Origin: Mrakia gelida
Taxonomy: Eukaryota > Basidiomycota > Tremellomycetes > Cystofilobasidiales > Mrakiaceae
Length of the DNA stretch: 64,000 nucleotides
Direction: 5' to 3'
Assembly (NCBI GenBank): GCA_024345305.1
Contig: BRON01000006.1
Span: 248,001 to 312,000 of the forward strand
Notes under the pieces: model-generated
Told to the model about the DNA's origin: nothing
Seen by the model: the letters and a program-made list of their open reading frames with translations, nothing else
Database searches by the model: none
Program-made: the position numbers and the translations under genes
Part shown: piece after piece, positions 26,275-37,454 of the stretch
Position numbering within the stretch: position 1 is the first letter of the stretch
Layout of the letters: each line of letters begins with the position of its first letter

Positions 26275-27214
26275 AGCGAGGTCGCTGAGCTAGTCGGAAA
26301 GGGTAGAGAAGGGGAAGGTGAGGCTGGGACGAAGGTGAGGGCTGAGAGGGAAGAAGGAGGAAGGACCGTCGACTTTTTGACTAGCTCGAGCTCGCACGAA
26401 CCCCCTCCTCCTCGTCCTTTCCCTCCCTTGTTCGCCGTCTCCCAGATCACAACTTTCTCCAGCTCTTCGGGACATCTTCGAAGAATCTAACCTGCTTTGC
26501 AAACCAAACGACGGATTCCTACCAAAATTCTCCCCTCTGCTCCCCATCTCTCTTCTCTTCGTCTTCGATCGCTTTCTCTACCTAGAAAGGTCTAGCCCTC
26601 GGGACACTCATGCAGGAACAGATAATGCGAGGTAGGACATCCGGTATCCGACGCAAGCCTTGCGTACTGGAACCTCAGCCGAGTACAGTTTTCAACGAAG
26701 ATGAGGTTGACGACGCGTCGTCGAAGCTCGAGACCGAAGGCTTTCTTCATCCGATCCTCGATCCGGAGGCATCACCTGCTATCATCCTTCTTCCACTTTA
26801 ATTCTGCTGCATCTTCGACCAGAGAGGGAGGTAAGAGAGGTTCGATTCGAGGGAAGACATACGAACGCGTCGCGTTCCGAGTGAACCGCAAGTTTCGCTT
26901 TCCCCTCTTTCGCCTTCTCCGCCTTACTCCTCTGAACTAGCTTTCTATTGAGAGCAGACTAGGAAAAATACTGCTTTACCATCCCTCTCAAGAGAAGAAC
27001 GAGGGGAAGAGTGTTCGACGCGTTTGAGAGCACACGATTTCTTTCGCTTTCGTCGCTGACTGAGTTCGAGAGGCGAGAGAAAGGTCGTTAAGATCGAGAG
27101 GCGATTACACGAAGAGACGAGGTAAATTCAGGCTAAAGGGATGGATGAAAGGGAGGGAGGGAGAAATGAAAGCTTGTCGACGCGTCGACGTTCGAGGAGA
27201 CGAGGACGATCCGC
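26275..27214. other. Intergenic region; upstream part shared with PPR copy C
   Basis: The first ~125 bp (26275-26400) closely match the sequence upstream of copy C (63893-64000), including the stretch reading GAAGAAGGAGGAAGGA on the plus strand. The rest holds no convincing gene. A perfect 14-nt palindrome GTCGACGCGTCGAC lies at 27176-27189, just past the Con-6 stop. Confidence 0.5.
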
Positions 27215-28383
27215 TCAGTAACCCTCCTCTCCCAACTCCTTGAGCATCTCTCTCGCGTGCTCTTTGGCGGTATCAGAGCTGTATTCACCCAACCGCACCC
27301 AGAAGAAGCGAATTCAAGTCAGCGAAGAGGAAACGCAAGAGCGAAGGAGAGGGAGAGGACGAGGACGAGACGTGACTGACGTGTCTTCTCGAGCTGCTCG
27401 CACAAGAACGACGAGAAGGAGCGAGACGCGAGTGAGCTTCAACTCTCAGACCAGGAAAGAGTACGCGAGAGATGAAAAAATGGGACGTACCAAGAACAGC
27501 CTTGAACCCACCAACGACTCGGTTGTGATGAATCTCGCCTTCTCGCTCGTTCGATCCACCTTCCATCTCAGCAATGAACTTTCGAGAGTGTTCTTTGGAT
27601 TCCTCCGACTGCATGCCGAGCGAGACAAATGGTCAGCTGGAGGAAGACGGTTTCAGAGGAGAGAGGAAGATGGAACGAACGGTGTTGGGGTTGGTGAGAG
27701 TCGCCTGCGAACAAGGGAGGAAGTCGAAAGCGTGAGCTCGTGCGACGTCGAGGAAAGAAGAGAAGAGAGAAGACGGGAACTGACTTTATGTCCTGCGATG
27801 ACTCGAACCATGTGAGCGTCGAGCCCTCCTCCTGATTTGGTCGCCTTGGGAGAGCTTCCGGAAAGGGACTGAGGGATGGGAGGGAGGAGGAGAGTCCGGA
27901 AGTGAGTTCCAACGGACGACGTACACTCGTCGACCGAAGAGAGGGAAGATGAGGACGAACCTCGATGACCTGCTCAGAGTGAGCCTTGGCTTCGTCGGAG
28001 ACGTGAGGGTTGGCGAGAGCGGCTGTGGAGAAGAGGAGGGGGAAGATAGAAGAAGGGGTGGAGAGGAGGGAAGAGAGGTGGGCAAAGAGAAGAAACGAGA
28101 AAGTCAAGACGAAACGAACGTCAGCGGCGAGCTCTCGCTCTCGATTCTGGGTAGACCAGGCAAGGGAGGTTCATACCTTTGTGGCCTTTGAGAGAGGAGG
28201 AAGAAGAAGAGGGGAAGTAAGAGTGAGCTCAACTTGAGAAGTAAAGAGGGAGAAGGAGCGAGCGAGAAAGTCTGTTCACCTCGGATGATGTTGGCCTGCC
28301 CAAATGAAACGAATCAGCTTTGGGATTCAACGAAGGAGAAGAGGATGCGAGAGGGAACTCACAGTGTGAGAATCTTCAGACAT
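27215..28383 (-). CDS. Con-6 family protein (conidiation-specific protein 6 repeats), about 136 aa
   Basis: The family (Con-6) is a small hydrophilic fungal protein made of repeats of the type NxxRGHKAALANPHVSDEAK. First found in conidiating Neurospora; its biochemical role is unknown and it is often stress or development induced. Spliced by eye from ATG at 28383 (MSEDSHT) to TGA at 27215 (LKELGEEGY). Three imperfect repeats are visible: NIIRGHKAALANPHVSDEAK, VIAGHKATLTNPNTSEESK and VVGGFKAVLAREDTSDTAK. To read them, exons of only 16 nt (28280-28295), 9 nt (28177-28185) and 13 nt (27381-27393) are needed; the repeat pattern supports each. The protein is strongly charged, without signal peptide or membrane segment. 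It shares a 633-bp divergent region with the RCR-like gene. Confidence 0.85.
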
Positions 28384-29016
28384 GTTGAGTTTGTTGAGGG
28401 TGATGGTTTGGAGGGAAGAAGAGGGGAGGGGGGAAGAAGGGAGGAGCATGAGGAAGAGCGCGACGCCCTCGACGTCACACGCCTTCGCGCTTTGACTCCT
28501 GAGAGAAGATGACCTTCGACGCGTCGGAGATGGGGACTGAGAAGTATAGAAGAGAGAGCTCGTAGAAAGCAAGGGAAAGTGAGAGCAGAGCGAGCTTGAA
28601 CTCGCTCCAGAAGATCTTTCGTCCCTCGCAAGATCAGCTCTCCGACGCGGTCATGTCTCGACTTTCGTTTCTGGGCTTGGATCTTCCGATGCAGGAAGCG
28701 ATGATGAAGGAGTCAGAGTCAATTAACGTCTGCTAGGGACCGGATGTAGAGCGAGGGCAGGGAAAAGACGAGTAGAGGAAGATGGCGCTGGAGGAGACGC
28801 GCGGCGATGCTCGAACAAAGCTCTCTGTTGCTGCAAGGATTTTGGGTCGGTAAAATCGTCAAAGGAATTTCTGACTATGAGCTCAGTAATGTTTATCAAC
28901 ATTTGCTCTGTATAATTTTCTCGAAACCCGTTTCTCGCCGGTTTTGTGCCGGCCCTCGGCTCTCCTCGAGTTGACCTCAACGTCGACCTCCTCTCCTCCT
29001 CCTTCCATCCTCCGCC
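28384..29016. promoter_or_regulatory. Divergent promoter region of Con-6 and RCR-like genes, with an AT-rich island
   Basis: 633 bp between two divergent starts. A markedly AT-richer block at about 28840-28925 stands out from its GC-rich surroundings. A short minus-strand frame crosses it, but there is no sign that it is coding. No defined binding site recognised. Confidence 0.4.
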
Positions 29017-30153
29017 ATGTCCTCCTTCCTCGCTCTCCCCGTAGCGATCCTTCTCTTACAAACCCCACTATCAGTCCATGCTTGGTATAGCTCGTGCTCC
29101 TTAGATGGTTACGTGAGTCCTAGATCGGTTTGAAGGGCGAGGAAGGTGTGAGCTCCTTGTTCATTCCGTGGAAGCTGACCCTCCTTCCTTCCTTCTTCCT
29201 CTCTCCCTCTCCCCATCCATCGTCCTCTCTTCTGTAGGGTAACGAAACTTGCTCGAATAATGCGGGTATCCGATACGGTGTCGGTATCGGAATTGGTAAG
29301 GCTCTCTCGATCTTCCTGTAGCCCTCGCTTCTCTCTCATTCGATGCTGATGGACAGCTCGCTCGCTCTTCCTTCCTTCCCCTCTCTAGCCGTCCTCTTCG
29401 CCCTCCTCTTCTTCTTCTGGATACGAGCTCGTCGGAACCGAATGCACGCAGCCAACCTCGTGTACGCTCAGAACCAGCAGACTCAGATGGGAGGACGACC
29501 TCAGCAGCAGTCTTACGGGAACTCGAACTACCCTCAACCCAACTACGGTCAGGGTCCCAACGGATGCTTCCCTAGTCAGTCGTACGGCCAGAATCAGACG
29601 GGGATGTATAACGCTAGTGAGTTCAGTCTCTTCTCTCTATGATTCCGGAGAGCGCATACGGTGGGTTGAGCTCAAGAGAAGGAGGAGGAGGAACAGGAAG
29701 CTCGGAGTGTCACCGCTTCGCGAGCTCTCGTCGTTCTTGATCTTTCCGTTAGCTCACCATCTTCTTGCTTTCAGCCACGGATACCTACAACGGAGTACAA
29801 GCTCCTCCACCAGTCTACTCAGGCGACAACATACCCTTCACTCCGTTCGTCCTCCGCTCTCGCTCTCGCTCTTCATCTCCCCTCCCCTGTCCACCTGCTC
29901 GCCTTTGTTCAGCTCGTCTCCCTCTTCCCTTTCATCCCAAACTCCTCCCTGACTCCTTCTCCCTTCTGGTCTCCTCACTCACAGCCCAGCCGGTGCCCCA
30001 CCCAACTTCTCGACCCAACACGACTCGACTCTCACAGCGGAAGAGCGAGAAATGCAGCAGCACGAGGAGAACCTCCGTCGCGAGAACGGTCAGGAGCCAG
30101 CTTACTACGCTCCTCCACCTGGAGCACCTCCTGTGGCTGGAGGTGGGAAGTAA
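29017..30153 (+). CDS. RCR-like single-pass membrane protein with PPxY motif, 206 aa
   Basis: Five exons (29017-29112, 29238-29295, 29389-29616, 29775-29844, 29985-30153) sum to 621 nt in frame. Order of parts: signal peptide (MSSFLALPVAILLLQTPLSV), a short cysteine-containing luminal segment (SCSLDGYGNETCSNNAG), one membrane segment (AVLFALLFFFW) followed by a basic stop-transfer (IRARRNRM), then a Gln/Asn/Tyr/Pro-rich cytosolic tail with PPPVY and PAYYAPPPGAPP. This layout matches fungal Rcr1/Rcr2-type proteins, which recruit the Rsp5 ubiquitin ligase through PPxY motifs and affect sorting of plasma-membrane proteins and chitin deposition. Assignment is by architecture, not by a strong sequence signature. 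TAA at 30151-30153. Confidence 0.65.
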
Positions 30154-30994
30154 GGTGGACTCGCTGCTGGGCAGGTTTCCGATCTAGATGAGTGGGGAAG
30201 GGAGGGTGGAAGGAAGGGAGGAGCGGGGAGCGAGGAGTTTACGATTTACGACCGACGCGTTGTGTTCTTGATCCGACTTATACGTACATACTAATGGATC
30301 TGCATGCTTTCATCTTTTGGGCGTGTCTTCGGGTACGTGAGAAGCTGGAGATGCGAGGAGGGAAGAGGCTCGCGACGCGAGCTTCTCAGCGTTGTTCTGG
30401 AGCTCATACTTCTGGCTAAGACCTCGAAGAAAAGGAAGAGACGAGCTCTGACCCTGGTTCGAGCAGGCTGATGGTGACATGTCTGCGTTCTCAGTATGGA
30501 TCCTGTAACAACGCGGACGAGCGAGGAGCGACGAGGATCGCGCAGAGGACCAAAGTCGAGCTCACCATCAACGACGACGCCGACCCTCCTTCCTCTTCGC
30601 TCGACTTCCTCACTTTCGACCTCCCCTTCTTCATTCCCTCTCAGTGGACATCCCATATCTCGGAGGAGCTGAGCTTCAGCTGAAGACAGAGAACGAGGCG
30701 CTCAACCGAGCGAGCTCACCATCCATCCTCCTTCCATCCTTTCGACAACGCACTCCTCCCCCCCTCGTCCCACTTCGCTCTCTTTACGGATCACCTGTTT
30801 AATGAACCCGCCGGCGTATCCTCCGACCTGTTGCGACTCGTGATGCTTTGCTTGCCGAGGGGAGGGGGTTCAAAAAGGGAAGAAGGAGGTCGACGGGCCG
30901 GCCTCGAGATCGACCTTTCCTTCCTCTCTTCCTCTGTCAAGCTGATCTTCCCTTGACCAGCAACACCCTCACTCAGACAGGAAAAGGAGTAAAC
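30154..30994. other. Intergenic region, no supported gene
   Basis: 841 bp between two plus-strand genes. It holds an ACGCGT palindrome at 30255-30260 in the 3' flank of the RCR-like gene and short frames without coding character. Pyrimidine-rich sequence at 30730-30780 may belong to the esterase promoter. Confidence 0.4.
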
Positions 30995-33415
30995 ATGCTC
31001 CCGCCTTCAATCTCGACTTGGAACTCGCTCCTCCCACTCGCTCTCCTCTTCTTCAGCTCGCCCTTCACCTTCGCCTCCCCGTCCTCCTCCCCTCGATCTT
31101 CCTCTTCCTCGCCTCCCACCGTCCATCTACCCTACGCGACCGTCTCAGGATACTACAACTCCACTTCAAACCTCGACGTCTACTCTTCCATTCGCTTCGC
31201 TACCGCGCCCATCGGCGAAAACAGGTGGAAGCTCGCTCAGCCTCCGAAGGACGAGAGGAAGAACGGAACCATCGACGTCTCGAAGTACCCTCCGAGATGT
31301 CCTCAGGCTACTGGAGTGAGTCTTCTTTGACCGTCTTACTTTGCTTCTAGGCGAACGAACGTATCGGAGCCAGGAGCCAGCCGTACGGAATACAAAGGTC
31401 GCAGGAGCCAGAGAAACTGACTCGCGTTCGTCTCGCTTTTCTCTCAGGTCCTCGTCAACACCTCCGACCCCAACGCTGCCCTCGAGGACGAAGACTGTCT
31501 CTTTCTGAGCGTCTACACTCCCGCTGGACGCTCTTCTCACGCCAAGAACCTTCCCGTCTTGGTCTGGATCCACGGAGGCGGATGGGATCGTACGTCGAAT
31601 CTTTTACTTCGTCCGACGCGTTCCCTTCCTCAACTGACCCTTCCCCGTCCCCTCTTTGCAGACAACTCCATTCGAGAATTCGATCCCACCCCCATGCTGA
31701 ACTCAGCCAACAACTCCTTCGTCGCCGTCATCATCCAGTACCGACTTGGGATCTTCGGTTTCCTCGCTCCTCCCTCTTCGTCCTCCTCCTCCTCCTCGCC
31801 GAACGTAGGGATCACGGACGCTCGAGCTGCACTGGCGTGGACGAGGGAGAACATCTGTCTCTTCGGAGGAGACAAGGAGAAGGTGACGATCTGGGGCCAG
31901 AGCTCAGGAGGAGGCACTGTACTCCATCTCGTTGCGGCGGAGAAGGAGCAGAAGGGACCGGCTCTGTTTAGGAGTAGTGTGGTGAGCTCGCCGTATCTGG
32001 TGCCGATGGGGAGCTGTGATGGTGCGGATTACAAGGTGAGCTCTCTTCTTCTGTTCTCGTGACGGAAGCTCCGATAGTGAGGTCTCGTTCGAGCTCAAGC
32101 TGATCGACGCGTCTGTTCTCACTTCTCAGGATCAATTCCATCGGTTATCAGCAGCAGCAAACTGTACGGACGATCTCGCTTGCCTCCGGAGGGCTCCTAC
32201 TGCTCTTCTCCAGAGTCTGGATTTCCAGGTGAGTCGACCCGTCGTCAGTATTCTTCCTTCCGCTCGAATCCGGACTGACTCGACACTCTTCTTTATCGTC
32301 GTCCCTCGCAGTTCAAATCGATCCTCCAACCAGGTCGGCCATCAGCCTACGAACCCTGCATCGAGAACGCAAACTCCAAGAACGCCTATCTCGTCAAGAA
32401 CACCGCTCAGCAACTCCTTGCGAAACGCGTCGCTGGAGTGAGTTCGACTTCGCTCATTCTCTTCTCTTCCCTTCGAGCTTCAGTCCTGAACCACTTCCTT
32501 CCCGTTTTCCTGGATTTCAGTCCTACGCCATCGCCGGATCCAACACCCACGACGGACTCAACTTCGCTCCCAAAACGCTCAACGTCCCTTCGAACGCGAC
32601 CAACCTCACCTCTGCTTCGGACGCCATCATCTCAACCTTCCTTGTCAAAGATTGGCCCCTTCAGCCTGCACACGTCTCCACCGCTCTTGCGCTCTATCCT
32701 GCTTCTCAGTACGTCGATGGTCAGGCGAGAGGAGCTGCTATCTTCCAGGACGCGGTGTTCGCTTGGTGAGTCGTGTTTCGTTCGGTCCTCTCAGACGTCG
32801 ACAAGACCTGACCTTCTTGCCAATGGTTCGTTCTCCCTCAGCCCTGCTACCTGGCTTGTTCAAGCGTTCCCCAAGACTGGTTATCGCTACCTCTATGCTG
32901 TCACCGACGCGGTGCACGCTCGAGGTGAGTTGGACGCGTCTTTTTCTCTTTCCGCGACCTCTTCTACCCCGAGCTGACTTCCTCTCCCTTCTATTCCTTT
33001 TCCAGACAACGCCTACGAGTTCCCTATCAAATGTTTGTCGCACTCTCACTCCTCCTCCACGCCTCCTCTCCTTGAACCCACGCTGACGCCCATCTCCTTG
33101 GTCTCTCGCCTCCTAGACTCCGGCCTCTCCCCCAACTCTCCAACCCTCTCAGCCTCCTACATCGGAGCCGTCACTTCCTTCATCACCTCCTCTCCTCCGA
33201 ACCCCAACACCACCCCTTCCCCCATCCTTGTCTCGGGAGAGCAACCCTGGCCCGCGTTCGGACGAGACTTCGATGGACCGTTCAAGGTCTTGAACTTGAC
33301 GGTGGGAGGAGCGAACATCTCGACGTCGAGAATCGAGAGAGGGGATGTTGCTGAGTTGGGGTTGGAGGTGCGGTGTGAGTTCTGGGCGAGGGTGAGGGTC
33401 GCGGGGGGGTGGTGA
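30995..33415 (+). CDS. Secreted type-B carboxylesterase
   Basis: Serine hydrolase of the alpha/beta-hydrolase carboxylesterase/lipase family, cleaving carboxylic esters outside the cell. ATG at 30995 starts a hydrophobic signal peptide (MLPPSISTWNSLLPLALLFF). Diagnostic motifs follow: DEDCLFLSVYTPAG, VLVWIHGGGWD (oxyanion-hole HGGG, 31560-31585), FVAVIIQYRLGIFGFLAP and the nucleophile elbow WGQSSGGG near 31891-31914. A probable acid residue lies in GSNTHDGLNFAP (32535) and a candidate histidine in AVTDAVHARDNAYEFP (32900-33020). The elbow has Gln where most relatives have Glu (GESAGG). Several NxT/NxS sites suggest N-glycosylation. About seven short introns. Rhodosporidium toruloides is known to make a secreted type-B cephalosporin esterase, so that activity is one possibility; the substrate cannot be read from sequence. 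Confidence 0.88.
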
Positions 33416-33728
33416 GATGGAGGGAGGGCTGAGTCGGGTTATGGGTCGAGTTTGATTCGCTCGCTCGTTTGGTTTCGCTTCAGCTTGTTTTCGGTCTTTC
33501 AGTTGTAAACATCTCGCTCTTCTTTTGCTACCTTTGCAGCACCCAATAGAGAAGCTCCAAAAGGAAGGAAGGGAACCGTCGAGCTCAAGACGGGGTCGGC
33601 ATGGAGACCTCGCTTGCCCCCCCGCGCCCTCTCCCTCTTCCCCATCGCCAGCTTCCTTCTTGATCTCGTAAACGTCCATCCACTTCCAACAGCACCCTCT
33701 CTCTTCCCCCCTCTTCGACATCTACAAG
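33416..33728. other. Short intergenic gap
   Basis: 313 bp between the esterase stop and the complex I subunit start, both on the plus strand. It must hold the esterase terminator and the NDUFV2-like promoter. No site recognised. Confidence 0.4.
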
Positions 33729-35162
33729 ATGCCTCCCTCGTCTCTCCCTCTGCTGGCCTCTCGCCTTCTCGTTCGTGGACCAGGATCGGGCGGAGTGGTT
33801 CAAGGAAGGTTGCTCGCAGCTGGCCGGAGGTCACTCTCTTCCTCCTCCTCCAGAGGGAGTGATCATCTCTTCGTCGTATGTTCAACAGCTTCTTTGGAGA
33901 CACGAGAACCAGGAGCTGATCATGGTCTTCTTCGATCTTGCCAGCATCGAGACACAGAGTACAACAACGCTTCCGTTCGTCTTCCCTTCCCTCCCCTCCC
34001 CCCTGCTCCGCCCTCCCATCTACTCTTCCCATCCTCCATCGCTCTTCTCCTGACTCTCCATCCCCCTCCCCTCCAGATCCCCTTCTCCTTCACCCCCTCC
34101 AACACGAAACTCGCCGAAGAGATCATCTCTCGATACCCTTCCCAGTACAAGAAGGCAGCGGTCATCCCTCTCCTCGATCTCGGTCAGAGACAGAACGATA
34201 ACTGGACCAGCTTGAGCGTCATGAATGAGGTCGCGAGGATTTTGGAACTGGCCCCGATGAGAGTCTATGAGGTGGCGACGTTTTATACGATGGTGAGTGA
34301 GAAGGAGAGAAGGGAGGGGGATGGGGAGGGGGGGGGGGGTGAGCTTGATCTGGAGCTGACCATCTCTTCTTCCTTCGTGTTTAGTTCAATCGGTTCGTCT
34401 CTTCTCCTGCACATCTACTTCTCTCACAAACCTTCCACGCTGACCTCTCGCTCATCCCCTTCGTCCCTCTCTCTCTCTCTCTACCAGCTCACCAGTCGGA
34501 AAGGTCAGCTTCCCACCCTCCCCTCCTCCCTCTCCCTCTTCTCCTTCTCATTCCCAACCCTCCCCTTCCTTCATCCTCCTCACAGAACTTCGTCCAACTC
34601 TGCACCACCTCCCCCTGCATGCTAGGCGGCTGCGGATCAACCCCCATCCTCGAAACCATCCAGAAACACCTCAACATCCTCCCAGGTCAAACCACCCCGG
34701 ATGGGAAGTTCACCCTCGTCGAAGTAGAGTGTTTGGGAGCGTGCTCGAACGCACCTATGATGGCTGTTGGGGATGATTTCTATGTGAGTTGGGCCTGGAC
34801 GGGTTGGGGAGGGGTGGGAGGGGGGAGTGGGAGCGAGGATCGAAACTGACTCGTTCTTGGTTTGGGTTGCGACAGGAGGACCTCACTCCCGAAACGACGA
34901 TTAAAGTCCTCGAGGCGTTCGCGAAGGGAGAGACTCCTAAGGCTGGGCCTCAGACGGGAAGGTTCCAGAGTGAGAACGCGGCGGGGTTGACGACTTTGCA
35001 GGGGAAGGTTCGTTTGCGCGTCGCTCTCTCCTCTTCCTCCCTTTCTCTCGCTTCGTTGCGCTGACTCCTCACTCCTTTCCCCTCGCTTGCATTCTTTCCT
35101 CGTTCAATCCATCCATCAGCCCTACGGTCCAGGAGAGCACTGCCAGCCTGAGTTCGCCTGAG
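33729..35162 (+). CDS. NDUFV2: NADH:ubiquinone oxidoreductase 24-kDa subunit (NDUFV2/NUO-24)
   Basis: Carries the [2Fe-2S] cluster N1a in the NADH-dehydrogenase module of mitochondrial complex I. ATG at 33729 opens an Arg/Ser-rich presequence ([20 protein letters not shown]), then the family core: [53 protein letters not shown]. The cluster ligands are visible as [13 protein letters not shown] (34595-34635) and [18 protein letters not shown] (34735-34785), giving the C-x4-C and C-x3-C pairs. The C-terminus [13 protein letters not shown] ends in TGA at 35160-35162. The coding sequence is interrupted by about seven short introns, with a very short FNR exon near 34384-34394. Its presence shows the organism has a canonical complex I. 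Confidence 0.95.
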
Positions 35163-35580
35163 CTCTCACACCTTCTCTCTCCCTCGCTCTGGCTCCCTCG
35201 GTTTCGTTTCCCTCGTCTTTCTTTGTCTCTTTCTTCGTCTTACGTTTATGATCATCGTCTCTTTCACGACCCTCCACTCCTCCGCGCCGTGTATATCAGG
35301 GTTCATTAAGCAAGCAGAAGAAGATAGGAGTTATGGAGAGCAGTTGGGTCGTCGTGAGGAGGGTCGAGTCGTAAAAATACAGCAGCTGAAAGAGGCGGAG
35401 ACGGGAAGAGGTTCGTTAGGTTATGTAGGGGATACGAGGAGTGTGGGAGAGAGAGAGGGACGAGATCGAAGCGAAGAGAAAGAGAGAGACAAAAGCGAAG
35501 GGATAAGGAAGCCAAGGAAGAGGAGGAAAGTTAGAGAAAAGAAAGAAAAGAACGCGAAGACGCGACTCGACGCGTCCCCG
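35163..35580. other. Convergent intergenic region
   Basis: 418 bp between the convergent stops of the complex I subunit and the HSP20-like gene. It must carry both terminators. A pyrimidine-rich block at 35165-35240 is followed by a purine-rich one to 35560, as expected for two converging 3' flanks. TCGACGCGTC lies at 35568-35577. Confidence 0.4.
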
Positions 35581-37125
35581 CTACGAAGACGCCAAAACCT
35601 TCCCCTCCACGATCGTCTCCTCCATCTGCCCCCCACCATGCTCACACGACCTCTCCCCATCGCAGAACTTATCCCACAAGTCCTCCCTCTCCTGCGTTCG
35701 ATCCGTCAAGTCCACGGAGCCTTGTCGTCGTCGAAGCGAGGAAGAGCGCATGGTGCCTCGGAGGGGAAGAACGGGGAGGATGGGAGCTGATTGGGAGCGG
35801 GGGATGGAGATTCGGAGGGTGTCGCCGTCGAAGCTGGGGAAGGGGAGATGAGAGTGAAGGGTGGGTTAGGGAGCGGAGGGGAGAGCGAGAGGGAGAGGTA
35901 GGAGGGAGGGGAGATGGTGAGAGTGACTCACTGAGCTCGAGCTTTGCTTAAGTCGGCGTCGTGACCGAACTCGATGCTTCTGTTGAATTGGAATTCGCCT
36001 GGAGAAGAAAAGAGGTTGTAGGGGGAGGGGGGTTCGTCAGCTCTCTCGTCGCATGAAATGGTAGAGGAGGGGAGAGGAGAACGAACCGTCGCTCGTCCAT
36101 CGATCAGCAAAGATCTTGAGCACTCCGTCGTTCTTGTTCGCGATGGTCCTGCAAAATCGGAAACGAAACAAGGTCATTAAGGCGACTCGAAAGGTGAGGA
36201 AGATGAGGAGAAGCGTACGCACAGGTTCTCCAACTTGTAATGAGGAAGATCGCACGACAACTCGTAAAACTCTCCTGCGATCTCAACCTTCAACGGATCC
36301 TCCTTCATCTCTACATCCTCCGACCCACTAAGCACCGACTCCTCCTCCTCCGCCGGCGGAGAAGTATAGTCGAGCGCTGGCCATCGAGCAGGGAGGATGG
36401 AGACTGAGATGGAGGGTGAGCCGGGAGGGACGATGTCGGTGGATCCTCGCGAGCTCGACGACGAAGAGAGACGCGACCGAAAGGACGTGTCGGAGGAGAT
36501 GGAGGAAGAGCGTCCGACTTTGGTAGGTGTGGCGAGGAGGTTGTTTGCGAGGTTGTTGATTAAGGTGGAGGTGGAGGGAGGAACGACGGCGTAGGCATGT
36601 GGGAGGGGAGACGAGTTGCGTTTCAGGTTCGGAGTTGAGGTTGGAGGAGGGGGATAGGACTTGACGGTCAGTTCTGTCGAGGAGGAGGACCGTGGAGAGA
36701 CAGGAGGGCTTGGGTGACGAACGAAGGAGGACGAAGAGAGGGAGGAAATGATCTCCTCGGAGTGAGTCGTAGCCGGGGAATGGAGAGAAGGAGAGGGAGG
36801 GGAAGAGGGAGGTGTTGTCTGGTAGACGAGTGAGGTCGAGGAGAAGAGGTCGAGGGAGTGGTCGAAGCCTGGAGATTCGATCCTACAGCGCAGAAAATTG
36901 CACCAAGCGAAGAAGGTGAGCTCCAGGAGATTCCAGAACTCTAAAGGGAGTACAAATCTTCGAGATGAGAGGGAGGACGAACCCAGTTGTGACGTTTCTC
37001 TCCCGACCTTCGCCACCCCCCGTTTTAGACGCGCGAACCTCGATGGATTTGGAGGGGGGAGCTGAGGTTTGGTGGGAGATGGCGAGATGAGGTGAAGAAG
37101 TAGATGTAGGGCTCGATGTGTGCAT
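35581..37125 (-). CDS. HSP20/alpha-crystallin-like domain protein with long Ser-rich N-terminus
   Basis: The C-terminal part has the features of a small heat-shock domain, spread over several exons: FYELSCDLPHYKLENL, NDGVLKIFADRWTSDG, GEFQFNRSIEFGHDADL, then HFDGDTLRISIPRS. This matches the alpha-crystallin order (first strand, GxLxI-like strand, FxRxIxLP-like strand, GxLxIxIP end). Before it lie about 250 residues rich in Ser, Pro and Thr, far longer than the 40-60 residues usual in small heat-shock proteins. After it follows a charged tail ending KVLASS. The ATG at 37125 (MHTSSPTSTSS) is chosen; an upstream in-frame ATG at 37293 is possible. Its function as a chaperone is inferred; it could instead use an HSP20-like fold as a protein-interaction domain. 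Confidence 0.7.
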
Positions 37126-37454
37126 AGACTGAAGAGTTGGGTGGATGGGAGCGCGAGGTCGACGTTTGAGGGGAGAAAGAGAAAGGCGGAATGGCGGAAC
37201 GAACAACAGGGGAGAACTCAGCGTGGGTGGAAAAACTCGCTCCTCTCCTCCTTTGGGGTCAAAGAAGAAACATATGAGCTCTTCGCTTTGCATCCTTCTT
37301 TAATTTGCGAGAACATGGCGACTCCAAAGACTGATGAGAGCCGAAGACGCCTTTCTTCAGTCCACGAGCGAGACCTCTTTCGACGCGTCGCGCCAAACCA
37401 CTTCGTTCTCGATTCCGTCCCTCGTTTCATACCTCCTTTTCCCTGAGCATCCTT
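37126..37454. promoter_or_regulatory. Divergent promoter region
   Basis: 329 bp between the divergent starts of the HSP20-like and micro-exon genes. ACGCGT lies at 37383-37388. If the HSP20-like gene starts at 37293 the shared space shrinks to 161 bp. Confidence 0.3.

Noticed and set aside
26600..26850. Possible tRNA B-box-like GGTTCGATTCGAGG
   Set aside because: No matching A box or cloverleaf could be drawn around it; the string GTTCGA is common in this GC-rich genome.
28723..28980. 85-codon frame across the AT-rich island before the RCR-like gene
   Set aside because: No ATG context, composition changes abruptly within the frame, and it sits in a divergent promoter.
9250..35162. A mitochondrial-metabolism gene cluster
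   Set aside because: The carrier, acetyltransferase and complex I genes are interspersed with unrelated genes in both orientations and are common housekeeping genes.
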